Assembly: GCA_963513935.1 (NCBI GenBank)
Contig: OY740774.1
Location: forward strand, 27,671,949-27,735,948
Direction: 5' to 3'
Source: Aphrophora alni
Lineage: Eukaryota; Arthropoda; Insecta; Hemiptera; Aphrophoridae
Length of the DNA stretch: 64,000 nt
Part shown: one piece after another, positions 45,788 to 55,915 of the stretch
How positions within the stretch are numbered: the first letter of the stretch is position 1
How the letters are laid out: the number at the start of each line of letters is the position of its first letter
Position numbers and translations under genes: made by a program
The notes under the pieces: model-generated
What the model was told of the DNA's origin: nothing
The model's database searches: none
The model's input: the letters and a program-made list of their open reading frames with translations, nothing else

Positions 45788-46371
45788 TGTAACATTTTTA
45801 TATAATTGAAGAATAAATTTGTAAATGGAATAGGATTATAAATGTAAAGTTATGGAAAATTATTCAAATACTACATAGAAGAATACAAAATTTAATAAGC
45901 AGGTGCAGGGGAACCATGTGATTGAAACAACAAGTAAATCATATGATTTATAATAACAATTTTAAAAAAAGAGGAAGAAATTTTCAAATTATTCTGATAT
46001 AAGATGATCTGAAGTGAAGTTGATATTTTTGAAGGTATAGGATACGATTGAAAAATAAAAACAGTTTAAGTGAAATATTGAAATATTGAAATAATTATTA
46101 TATTGAACAATTACCAGAAAGAAGTATATAAAAGGAACATTATAAATGATGGTGAGATGAACTAATTATTATTTAAAACTGATTATTATTTAAATATATT
46201 TCTGTTTAATTGTGAAACCCAAATCTGACCCCGAGATAAAAATATAAAAAAAACATTTATTTTTTTATAGTGAATATTTCTTTTATTGTGCTATTTAAGA
46301 ACTTAATGATATAAATAATTTTTAATTTATAATTAATTTAAATAAATATAATACTCAAGAAAAGTATTATA
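45788..46371 (+). repeat. 3' LTR of gag-only element
   Basis: 584 bp, matching the 5' LTR except for one extra T at about 45962. Confidence 0.93.
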
Positions 46372-46709
46372 CACTAAACGCATAACTATTTAAATTTGAA
46401 GAAGTTATATATGAAAAGAGGACTAAATAAAAAAAATGGTGATCTCAAAACAATAATTTGAATTTAGGCTAATCTTTCCTGCCTCTTGTAATTGTTTTAA
46501 GTTTGGATTCTTTTATATTTATGATTGTTTTCTTACTTAATGAAGTTTATACTACCATTTGTACATTTTTTAAATCACTTTCACTTTATTTGATCAAACG
46601 AAACTATATATAAAAATTCACACACGCCAAATGTACATCTTCATCCTTTGGCTGTCTGGATGCGTCTCTCTCCAAAAACTGACGCTTACGTTTCGCGGCT
46701 CCTTCATAC

Positions 46710-46747
46710 CTCCCGGGACTTGCATATTCAATTTTGTTCCACGCCAT
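46710..46747 (-). CDS. THOC2: THOC2 exon 1 (proposed start codon)
   Basis: Twelve codons plus two bases, starting MAWNKIEYASPG and ending AG|GTATGA. It was chosen because its phase (2) matches exon 2 exactly, because it starts in a CpG-richer block with CCAAT and CACGTG motifs, and because family members begin with a short Trp-containing stretch. The peptide is short and only weakly like other THOC2 N-termini, so another first exon is possible. Confidence 0.55.
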
Positions 46748-46870
46748 CTTCCTCTTGTGATTGGTCGATTGTTGTCACGTGGTCTCGTTGTTTTTGTAAA
46801 CCTTCTGGACTCGTACGTTCATTGGTTGAAGGATCTATTTCTTACGCTTTCCATCAACATTTACGATATT
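46748..46870 (-). promoter_or_regulatory. candidate THOC2 promoter / 5' UTR
   Basis: This block is richer in CpG and in G+C than its surroundings. Read on the minus strand it has CCAAT motifs at 46825-46821 and 46764-46760 and a palindromic CACGTG at 46781-46776, all within 80 bp upstream of the proposed ATG. Such motifs are usual in housekeeping promoters. The nearer CCAAT is so close to the ATG that it would lie in the 5' UTR. No TATA box is obvious. Confidence 0.4.
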
Positions 46871-48556
46871 TAATCACATTTATGTAGACAGTTAAGTGCA
46901 CTTTAGTATCTTATAGTTTTGTTTCAATTTTGAGATCATGGTTCAATTAAAATTTACTTTAACCTACAAATATTTGAAAATTGATATTTGAAAGTAATAG
47001 ATTGTTTATGTACTATTCCGCGAATTTGCAAGATGGCTTTTTCTAAATATAATCTAACAGCTGTTCAAGTCTACAACTAGTTATTTACAAATTATTTATC
47101 ATATTTCTATTTAAAAGTTTAGTGAACTCTTATTCTATTGTGTTTTTTACAAGTTTGTATAATACTAATTGTGACAGATAATATCGTGTTACATATCAGT
47201 GAATATAATTCTGAGACAGTTTGTTTTGAAATAATGACGTGTGTGACCTAGATTTGGATTTAGTGTTTCCAATACATAGGGATTGTTTACAAGTGCTTTG
47301 ATGATATTCTGAACTTTACTTCTCTTATTATGTTAACTAAACATATATTTCTACATGTATTCAATTTGAATGGTTTTTATTAAAAGTGTTTTGTTTCTAT
47401 TAATCTTGGCATACGATTTTCATTTAGCCTATTTGTAGGTTAGGCCTACTTTGCACATTCATTGCTAACAGGTTATTACAGTTTATAAATATTTTTTAAA
47501 TATGGTGTTTACTACATTTGTTGGTTTCTACTTTTTGGTAATTTATATTTTCTAAAGTTTTGGTAACAATTTTTATAATTATTTGGCTAAATTCATCTGA
47601 ACATTTGTTTACAATAGGTTAGGTATGATTTACTAATGGTAGGCTATGATTGTTTTTGTATGATAATCTTAAGATGGGATTTGGTACATTATATGATGTT
47701 TAAAAAGATGTTTAAAAATAGTTTTTGGCCAAATATCATTTCTATAAATTTTACCCCAAAAACTTGTGGTTAAAGCACATTTCTAAAATATGTCATTATT
47801 TTGTTTAATCTGACTGGCCTAATATGTAAATGAACAATATATTTTGGAATGATAAAGTACAAGTTTTTGTTATGTTTAATTTTTGGATAATCAATTCTGG
47901 TAAATACATAGGAATGGTAATTATGATGAAATAATTATGAATTTACCTAGACCTATTACATTCGTACAATTATTACTTTTATATAATTGGGAATTAATAA
48001 TATTAAATCAAGTAGGTTTTACAAGCTATCACCTTTTGTTTTTACTGATAACTCAAGAATCGGTTGTTGTTTTTTAAGAGATGGCACGTGACCAATATGA
48101 TTTGTTTGGATCCTAAGAAACTACATTAAAAAAAAAAAAAATTACATTATCAAAATTGACAGCTACCTACAAATTTTAAATTATCGATAAAATGAGAAAA
48201 AAGGAACGAGATGGCCAAAATATTTTGCCCATATAGGCCTACGAAAGTTAATTATAATCGATCCACATGTTTGGGTCCGTTCTAGAGCACTGTAAAATGA
48301 CATCATTCTAAAAGTCTTTTTTTTAACTGTGGTGACCTCTAAGTGGATATATATCCCCAAAAAACTTTACATAGAGTTTTTTACCCATCCTCATAACTTC
48401 CTCTATAATTTGTATATGAGTATATGAAAAATCAAAAATGAAGCTATTAGATCTCCAAAATAACTGCTAATCATTTATAAAATGTGTATTTAATATAAAT
48501 GATTTACCATAAGGTGAAGTTTTTTTTAATCATATTTTAATTTTTTTTAAGGATGG
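46871..48556. other. intergenic DNA upstream of THOC2, nothing recognised
   Basis: AT-rich DNA, possibly including a divergent promoter. A very short plus-strand frame (ATGGCTTTTTCTAAATATAA at 47033) is preceded by a CpG-containing stretch, but stops after 17 codons. No protein match was found. Confidence 0.4.
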
Positions 48557-48561
48557 CGATA

Positions 48562-49019
48562 CCAATGACTACATAAATACTATAAGACACGACATAGGAT
48601 AGGGAAATAGTCTACGCTTTACGGGTGCTGTTCGTCACAAGTTTGACACACAGCTATCAGAAAGCGCTAGCAGCAGGTGCTTGACTGTACGCATCCCACT
48701 TGGTTGAGACTGTACAACTGTTGACCTCTCTCTCACAAACCTTCTCACTAACTTCCGTCAGCATAGTCAGTGTTGTCAGTTCGTGCGCTGAGATAAGCGA
48801 TTCTCGACCTTCCCTCGCATCTCTGGCCCCATATGTGGCATCAGTTCGTTTTCTCTTACTCGCCTGAAACATTGTTTGACCGTAGAGCCACCTAGCGCCA
48901 GTCACATCAACTTCAGATTCTCTAGCAGAGCAACCTAGCGGGTATTGGTCAACTCAAGAATAAGCGTAGAATATTTAACATGGCTATGTCATGTCTTATA
49001 GTATTTATGTAGTCATTGG
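48562..49019. mobile_element. MITE with 5-bp TSD, copy 2
   Basis: A 458-bp near-identical copy of 7818-8286. The TSD is CGATA (48557-48561 and 49020-49024). A small internal deletion near 48930 (missing GACAGCTCCACAC) explains the 11-bp difference in length. Two insertions with different 5-bp flanks define the element ends. Confidence 0.85.
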
Positions 49020-49024
49020 CGATA

Positions 49025-50550
49025 CTAAGTAATAATGGCTACTACATTTTTTTTTATTATAATTCAATATGATTATAGTAGTTAAGACTCGAAACTTCCA
49101 TTGTAGAAATATAGGCTAAGTCATATTCATATTAGCCTACTTAAGGTTTAAAATGCACTCCATTCAGCATTTTTATCATAGTTTTAAAGCAAATAGACAC
49201 AGTACAGTTTGTATAATAAGATATCTCAACAATAAAGCAAAGATAGGCCTACAACTAATAAAGGAAGTCATGAATAAAAATTTAATGGTGCATACTGATA
49301 ACTATTTTAGATTAGCACATTTTACTTTTTTTGCATATGAGCATAGTTTATGATTTTAATATCTTTTTTTTTAATATCCATTTTAAAATATTGTTTTTAG
49401 ACTAAAGTTTGTCTGTCAGGTGTCTGTATATTGAGGTACAATTTTAAAAATATGGTAACAATTTGTTAATAGGCATAATTAATCCTTTGTGATCAACAGA
49501 ATAGCACAACTGGCCACCATGTGTTTCAGATCAGGTATCAGGTCCACCTTGCTGTCTATACTCTCAGGTTAGTTTGGCCAGATTTAGCAACAGGTGGTGA
49601 TTATCAAAGTACGATGAAATGAACATTATTTAAAAATTATAAGTGTTCTTTGTTCTTCACAAAATCTTTTAAAGTGTGAAACTTTTCAAAACAAAGTCCA
49701 GGGTATATTTTGGGATGATTTTGACAGGTTTTACAAAATCAAAACAAAATTTGGTGCATTTCCTTTGTTCATTAGCACTCCTATCACTGGACACCACAAA
49801 GTCCTTTGTTTTATTATTTTCTATAAGATTACAAGAGGTGCAACTTTCCATCCAATAAGTTACTATCTTCTACATTTGATCTTCTCCGTTTAAGCAATTC
49901 CTGATATCTTCTACCAAATACAAACCAGCTGTCTTCTAAATCTTCTTTGGAGAATCTTTTGCTGTCCTTGAGGAAGATTTTGTCTGGACAAAATAAATGA
50001 ATTGACGATCGCCTACCTTTTACAGTATAAAAAAAAAAAAAAATTCCTCCACTTTATAATTGATTTTTTGGTAAAATTGTAAGAACAATCTGTTACATCT
50101 ACGCTTTCCACATTTGCAAACAACCATAGGCTAGGTAACATTTTCAATATCACAAGTTTTTTTTTTTTACATTCCTAATATTCTGTGTAGAGTTATTATA
50201 ACGTGGACAGAGCATTAAAACTTCATTTTTATCTTTAGATAGTACAAGAGCATATTTATCTTCTTTCATGTAACATTTCTTTCTCCCATGTTCAATTTTG
50301 TAGTAAAAACTTGCTTTTTCTTCCACCTGTTAAATATTCTTCATATAAATTCCTAATTTCACCCGATTTTAAAAAATGATCACTCATATTTGAACAATTT
50401 AAAAGCAAAACAACTTCTAAAAACAACAAATAATTCACTGAAAGGGAGGTGGTACCACAACTGTATTGCTTACACTTCCAGATGATACATCACATGCAAG
50501 TAATCAATTTTTTTGGTCAGCAAGTTTGGTTGAAAACCATGTTATAAAGA
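49025..50550. other. decayed coding-like segment, class unknown (minus strand)
   Basis: On the minus strand around 50420-49840 several frames show protein-like stretches. They include RNLYEEYLTGGRKSKF, VCKCGKRRCNRLFLQFY, and SKRFSKEDLEDSWFVFGRRY followed by KRRRSNVEDSNLLDGKLHLL. Stops and shifts separate them. The Cys pairs and the order look like a transposon protein rather than a host gene. I do not recognise the family. The segment 49025-49600 shows nothing. Confidence 0.35.
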
Positions 50551-50881
50551 GGTTAATAAAATATTACCTGTTATATGTCCGTTTAAAAATCCTCTTTTTG
50601 TACTAATCACTACAGCGGTTTCTGATGACATCACTCACATGAGGTCGTCAGAACATTAAATATTGTTACAAAACATAAACATTACAACACGAACACAAGA
50701 CACAAACAACGTATACATTGGACTTAATTAGTTCGAAACAATATTTAATATTCCGACCTCATGTGAGTGATATTTTCAACACTTGATGATGGATGAGTGA
50801 TATCATCTGAAACCACGGTAGTGTTTAGCACAAAAAGAGGATCACTAGACAACCATGAAATAGGTAATATTTTATTAACCT
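50551..50881. mobile_element. 331-bp foldback MITE
   Basis: The inverted ends start GGTTAATAAAATATTACCT. The arms share CCTCTTTTTGTACTAATCAC-like and TCACTCACATGAGGTCG blocks and AACAATATTTAAT. The right arm has a short internal duplication of GAGTGATAT. There is no coding capacity. Confidence 0.65.
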
Positions 50882-51930
50882 ATTCATAAATTCAGTGATT
50901 CGAAGTTCAGTGAAACAATGTTAACTTGGAACATTTAGTTGTAGAAGTAATTCAGAGAGTGCAGTACTTAACAAGCTAAAACAGCAACTGTGATTTTTTT
51001 TTTATATAAGAGCAACTAATAAACTGTGGCCGCCAGAGCTAGCCATTTGACCGTTCGAGCATATCTTTAGTAACCAGCAGAGCTGGCCAACTATACTTAA
51101 AAGTGAAAGACAGTAGCGTGACAAAACATAGCCAAGCTGGTGGTAAATGGCAGTGGCCAACAGTGATGGTCTATCGACCTGAGAGGACATTAATAAATTA
51201 TAGTACCTAACCGCAAGGGGGTAAATAAACAAACAAACAAAAAACAAATTCTGTTTTATATATAGTATTATATTCATAATTTGCTTGTTATATGTATAAT
51301 GGCCTACCTAGTAATTTAAAAAAACAAATGTATTATAACTACACCCCCCCCCCCCCAATTAAATATATTCACATTTCACCAAAATGTGAATAAAATGTGT
51401 ACAACTGTTTAGTTTTTCATAATGGATGATTTTTTAAATTATTAGCCAATGACTAGAAAGCACCAATATATTTGTTTAGGTCCATAGAGACTACACTTTA
51501 GAAAAATTCTATCAAAATCGTTGAGAAACTCATCAATTTTAGTTTTGGTTTTATGACAGTTAACCAAAATTTTGAGTTATTGAAGTTATTGGTCACTAGT
51601 CTGATTTTCGAAAGAATATCCTTGGCGGAGCATCCGCACGGCTATCTAATTCTTATTAAAAAGTTACCACTTCAAATTTTTCTCAAAATGTTATAAAAGC
51701 ATCAATAAATTAGCAATTAACTGAAATGGGATCCTTGGTTATTGTACTTTTCTTGTGTAAAATCAAAAAAATATTTATCTCATCTCAAAAAGTCACAGTA
51801 AACATGTATGTCTAAAAATACACGGTTTAAATTTAAATAATTCAATTCACAATATTAAACTCGTTTAAACATAAAGAAAAAAAATCATAACACTTTCTTA
51901 TTTAGGGGTGGTAAATTAGTTCTAATGCAC
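50882..51930. other. unrecognised DNA with a SINE-like stretch
   Basis: 51006-51250 is G+C-richer, contains GGCCGCCAGAGCTAGCC and GCCAGCAGAGCTGGCC-like blocks and ends in an AAAC-repeat tail (51226-51246), as some SINEs do. No tRNA-like promoter was recognised. A run of 13 C lies at 51344-51356. The rest is AT-rich with no signal. Confidence 0.3.
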
Positions 51931-52990
51931 ACTCAATTTTTTAATATTCTTTAAATGGAAGCTCCCTGCATCCTTCCATTTCACTGCTGCTTTCACTTTC
52001 ACCATCTTAGTCATTTTCCTCACTGCTACTAAAGCTACCACTACTATCCAAAGTGCATTATCATTTGTTCTACATCTTCTTTTAATAACCCCTTGTTTAT
52101 CCAAGGATCCTTTATAACTTTTTCTGTGTGGTCTAATACGTTTTTCCACACAGCTGGTGTAACGCTATTCATTGCCTGCTTGGTCAAGCTTTCTACTTCG
52201 GTTATGGTGAACATTTTATTGTTTTTAGCAACTTGTCTTTTAACCTGAGTTCAAATCAGCTCAATGATCTATACTTTTTAATAGTTAATCCACAAGATAC
52301 TTTTGTGATATGCGCCTTATGCAATTTTAGAACTTTTTTTAGATTAGTGCTTACTGATTTTTTTTTTTTTTTTGTTACAAGTGATTATTTAAACTCATTA
52401 TTTTTATTTTTCCTTGATGGAGCTTTATGTAATTGTTTTTAATGATAAGGTGCATTATAAATAGCTATTATCAAAGGTTAGTTTAAATTTCTGATTAAGT
52501 GTTTGATGTCCAAGAGAAAAATTTATCGTAGTCCATATCTTCATGGTAGTCTCCGGTACACAGCACCTATATAATTTCTTTCCATTATAACTATACTTCC
52601 AGAAAACTTTTCCTACCAAACCCCGATATTCCATAATACTTTACTTATCGAAGATGACTACCCTTGAACAGACCATCATTTTCTAAAACCTTTAGTTTTT
52701 TTCAAAGTAGAATGATTTTTGTTTTGAAAATATATATATGTGTCTTCTAATGGCATCTTTTTCAAATTTGTTTAGGCTGGTTAAGGAACTTTTCACGTTT
52801 TCTCTTTTTTCCAGGAGTTGAAAGTTGTGACTATGCTTTGACTTTTCTGTCTTTATTTTCTTGAGAGTATTAGGGTGAATGTCCAAGGTATTGATTGTCT
52901 GCTGAACAACATTTTTCGCAGGAAGAAGAGGACCATTGTTAGCTTTTTCTCTTTAAAAATAATCCCTTATTTTACAAATTTTCACTGTAA
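51930..52990 (-). pseudogene. IS630/Tc1-like transposase fossil
   Basis: Read from high to low coordinates, N-terminal HTH remains appear at 52960-52700: NNGPLLPAKNVVQQTINTLD, then IHPNTLKKI and LNKFEKDAIRRHIYIF. Then come LKVLENDGLFKGSHLR and GDYHEDMDYDKFFSW (about 52680-52505), and the C-terminal EVESLTKQAMNSVTPAVWKN and VLDHTEKVIKDPWI (52210-52060). These follow, in order, an insect DDE_3-type (IS630/Tc1-related) transposase. The central catalytic region with the DDE residues is deleted and frames shift, so it is dead. Confidence 0.7.
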
Positions 52991-52994
52991 GTTG

Positions 52995-54290
52995 CCCTTT
53001 TAAAAGAAAATCTCGCGAAATTAGTCTTTCTTTGGTTTTCTAATTCTAGGTTTTCCCCTAAGTTTACTTGACCCAGGTGCTTGTTCTTGTTCCATTTTCT
53101 CTAACCAACAGCAGAAAATAATTAAATAAATTATGTTCACTTATACACTTTACTATACAAAATTCTAAAAAAAACTATAAAATTATAACTTCAAAAATTA
53201 TAACATACACTTCACTAAAGAAATAGAGGAAAATATAAACTTATTTGCTATTATAATTTATTAAAATTATAAATATTATTTTTCTATATAATTTATTGTT
53301 GCTATTGGCAAAATTTCAATTATGAACTACTAATATTTATTGATTTAAACTGAGTTTGCGAAAACACTAATAATTCTATTATTATGCATTTTTCGGACAT
53401 TTGCCATCATTTATGTGTTAAAAATCAAAACACGACGTTTCGGGAATAAGAATGAATTCCCGTTATCAAGTGACTAAAAACTAAAGAAACATGAAACTAG
53501 AAACTAAGCCTATGTAAGAAGTAAAATTGAATATGAATACCACCAACCTTAATATCTAAGCATGCATCCCAGAGCTAAAACTGAGAAGTCAAAAAAACAC
53601 ACTAAAAAACAAGCTGAAATTTTACCTGTTAAATCGCCAGAAGGGGTTGTAACCCGCTCTCGGGCTAGGAGGCTTAATACAACTAACAATAGGCCACTCC
53701 TCTAATAGTTTGTCACGCCTTCTGGACCACGTCACTTGTTGCTGTATCTTTGATACAACAACACGTATTTGACGTTAGTTGTGTGTTACCGTGATTGTGT
53801 GTAATTTTTTGTGAAAAATTAGATTGCCATTCTGCCACTTCGCCAAAGGCATTCTTTCGAAAAACAGACTATAGATATGGCCAAAATATCCTCACATACC
53901 AAAAATGAAGAGTTTTCACTTTTAAACAATGAGAAAAAAAGATGAACCACTTTTTGGGGCCAGGGAACCTCGAAATGGATTTTTCCACTCTACATCAACT
54001 TTTAGACTTATCCTATACCTTTATGACCCAGTAAAAAAATCTTGTCTGCTATAGCATAATTATATGTTTCCTTGCCTAGTCTAAAATTTATATATTTGAT
54101 ATTGGGATTATTTTTAAGATAACATAAGGTTCTTTCAGATCTGAGAACTTAAAATTGTAATCATATTGTACATACAATTTCATTCAAAATACTGTATAAT
54201 CGTTATAAATTAAAGTATTACACTGAGAAGAAATAAATTATGTATCTACTTAATTTGGGACTTTGAATCCAAACGGAAGGACTAGAAAGG
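52995..54290. other. unrecognised DNA with a hammerhead-like motif
   Basis: It has AT-rich DNA, the second hammerhead-like motif (53428-53475) and a G+C-richer part at 53630-53720. No coding remains were recognised. Confidence 0.4.
53428..53475 (-). ncRNA. hammerhead-like ribozyme motif 2
   Basis: The minus strand has CTTGATAA, then a perfect 7-bp hairpin stem CGGGAAT/ATTCCCG, then AAACGTCGTG. The layout is that of a hammerhead (CUGANGA, stem II, GAAAC, GUC) with a degenerate first box. Confidence 0.22.
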
Positions 54291-54653
54291 GACTGGCCGA
54301 TTTTTGAGAATCTACAAGGTGAGCCAGCATTACAATATAAAGGCAATCTCAGTCATTTCAATTGAACAAAAAGTAATAATAGTTGGAATCATTCTGGGTT
54401 TTGTGTGATGAATATTTAGTTTTGAATATTGTTTAAAGGATTGTTGATATTGTATTCTCACAGAGAAAAAATAACGTGTTTTGTTTTTTCATATTGATCC
54501 TACTATTTTATTATTGTGTATTATTTTTGAATTGTATAAAAGATAAATATAAATTTGTGTAGTTGTTAATAAAGATTAATTAAGTACTGAACCACTGATT
54601 TCATTATACTGAAAGTTAAAGAACCCAGGCAGTATTTAGGAGCCGATCCTAAC
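54291..54653 (+). repeat. old Gypsy LTR end, related to the young element
   Basis: Diverged match to the last half of the LTR at 20469. It shares AGGTGAGC, a TGGAA..ATTCTGGGTT block, GAACCACTG, AAAGAACCC, and the end CGATCCTAACA. Its start was not found. It keeps the standard CA end that the young element has lost. Confidence 0.55.
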
Positions 54654-55200
54654 AGCACCTTCTATTGTTCTCTGTAGGTTTTGTAGGATAATTTTAGTAT
54701 GTGATATTGGTAGAATATCTATTATTTGGCACATACATTGTAACTCCTTGGTTCGCCTACAAATGCTATGTAGGACCATGAAAACACAAATATTTGTCAA
54801 TACTGATATTTTAATTCTATGCATATAATAGGAGCGTCTGACGAGAAACCAGTTCTCGGAATGAAACAGAGCACCACTTTAAAAGAGTCAGACTTCTTTG
54901 TGGGACAAGGAAAAACAAAGGATAATTAAGAAAAGCATGTAAAATTTGCTACAATGAAATCACTTCCAACAGGACCGAAAGAACCTAAAAACATGACACG
55001 AGTGACTACAATTTTATGTTAGTTGTCCAGGGCTGCCATACCTCTGCAGAAAATGCTTTAAGATCATCAGTAAGTAAATTTTGTAAACAATTTTGTATAC
55101 AGTAACATGCTTTCACAGTTTAAAAAATAATATAAATTATGATTTTTTTAAACATAGGCCTAATTTTAAATAATTCTTCTTTTTTTTTTTAACAAAATTT

Positions 55201-55908
55201 GGTAATTCTGAGCAATTACTTGGTCAACCCCAAACTTTTTCATATTTTACTACGGTCATAAGGATGTTCTCAGAAAGCAAGAAACATATAATTCAAGGCC
55301 CGCAAGGCCATCGTACAGGTTGTCGAGCGATAAGAAGGTTCAAAGTCCACGTGATAACAGTGGCTTGCGGGAGACGCGCGGAAGGCCAGTTGTGACAGTA
55401 CCGTTATGGCTACTGTATTAAGTGACTGTTGGCGGAACTATGACTGTTTACAGTTTGAAGGCTTTACACATCTCACCGTCAACCACACGTACAATTTTGT
55501 TGACCCAGACACGGGAGCACACACTCAACATATTGAACGTTTGTGGAGAGAAGTGCGGGGAAACGTTCCGAGGTTCGGCAACACAAAACACCATTTTATT
55601 GGCCACCTTGCTGAGTTCATGTTCAAACGGAAACATAAGGATTACAAACAAAGACTACACCATTTGTTTCGAGCTATCAGTGAAGTTTACAACGGGGAAC
55701 CATCACAACAGAACACTGATCCAGTTGCCGCTGACTCGGATGAGGACGTTGAACCCGGCGATTACTGAGGTAATTTCTATTTGTATATAGCATATATTAA
55801 CTTTCCGGGGCCTAAATTATGTTTTTTTAATTTCACATACATCTCTATATTATCGTAGTAAAATATGAAAAAGTTTAGGGTTGACCAAGTAATTGCTCAG
55901 AATTACCC
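55201..55908 (+). mobile_element. Merlin-type DNA transposon derivative
   Basis: A 708-bp element with inverted ends of about 54 bp starting GGTAATTCTGAGCAATTACT (the right end has one more G). Both are flanked by AAAATTT (55194-55200 and 55909-55915). It carries the C-terminal half of an IS1595-type transposase, so it belongs to Merlin. Confidence 0.85.
55406..55768 (+). CDS. Merlin transposase, C-terminal half
   Basis: A 120-residue frame matching the DDE_Tnp_IS1595 (ISXO2-like) domain. It has SDCWRNYDCL (catalytic Asp in SDCW), HLTVNHTYNFVDPDTGAHTQ, IERLWREVRGNVPRFG and HLAEFMFKRKH. The N-terminal zinc-binding part and the first catalytic segment are absent, so the protein cannot be a full transposase. 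The frame has stayed open through the end of the domain, with an acidic tail. Confidence 0.9.
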   Translation: MATVLSDCWRNYDCLQFEGFTHLTVNHTYNFVDPDTGAHTQHIERLWREVRGNVPRFGNTKHHFIGHLAEFMFKRKHKDYKQRLHHLFRAISEVYNGEPSQQNTDPVAADSDEDVEPGDY

Positions 55909-55915
55909 AAAATTT

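Larger units (their letters stand above)
43770..46371 (+). mobile_element. gag-only LTR retrotransposon (TR-GAG/LARD-like)
   Basis: A 2602-bp element with LTRs of 583 and 584 bp that differ, as far as I can see, by one T in a T-run. The target duplication is CACT (43766-43769 and 46372-46375). A primer site starting TGGCATCCACAACGTGG (44357) follows the 5' LTR. GGAGGACAG precedes the 3' LTR. Between them is only a gag region; protease, RT, RNase H and integrase are absent. The near-identical LTRs show recent insertion, so it must have used enzymes from another element. Confidence 0.9.
41996..46709. other. THOC2 intron 1: gag-only LTR element, rest unrecognised
   Basis: The LTR element occupies 43770-46371. 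The segment 41996-43660 is AT-rich with no gene-like signal. The segment 46376-46700 lies next to exon 1 and shows nothing except a rise in G+C toward the exon. Confidence 0.6.
4736..46747 (-). other. THOC2: THOC2 gene span (5' coding part, eight exons)
   Basis: Eight minus-strand exons join without a frame break into 325 codons that follow the N-terminal part of animal THOC2. THOC2 is the large scaffold subunit of the nuclear THO/TREX complex, which couples transcription to mRNA export. Exon coordinates are 46747-46710, 41995-41931, 33639-33548, 20217-20092, 18033-17918, 14184-14051, 10908-10652 and 4882-4736. Junction phases are 2, 1, 0, 0, 2, 1 and 0, and each donor and acceptor matches. 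The best family signatures are [22 protein letters not shown] and the acidic/lysine-rich segment of the last exon. The remaining C-terminal part (human THOC2 has about 1590 residues) lies beyond the left edge. Introns reach about 13 kb and are full of transposons. The orthology is my recognition of the family; the exon chain is read directly. Confidence 0.9.

Noticed and set aside
46631..46887. Two overlapping plus-strand frames at the THOC2 promoter
   Set aside because: They run antisense through the proposed exon 1 and have no similarity to known proteins. They probably reflect the local G+C rise.
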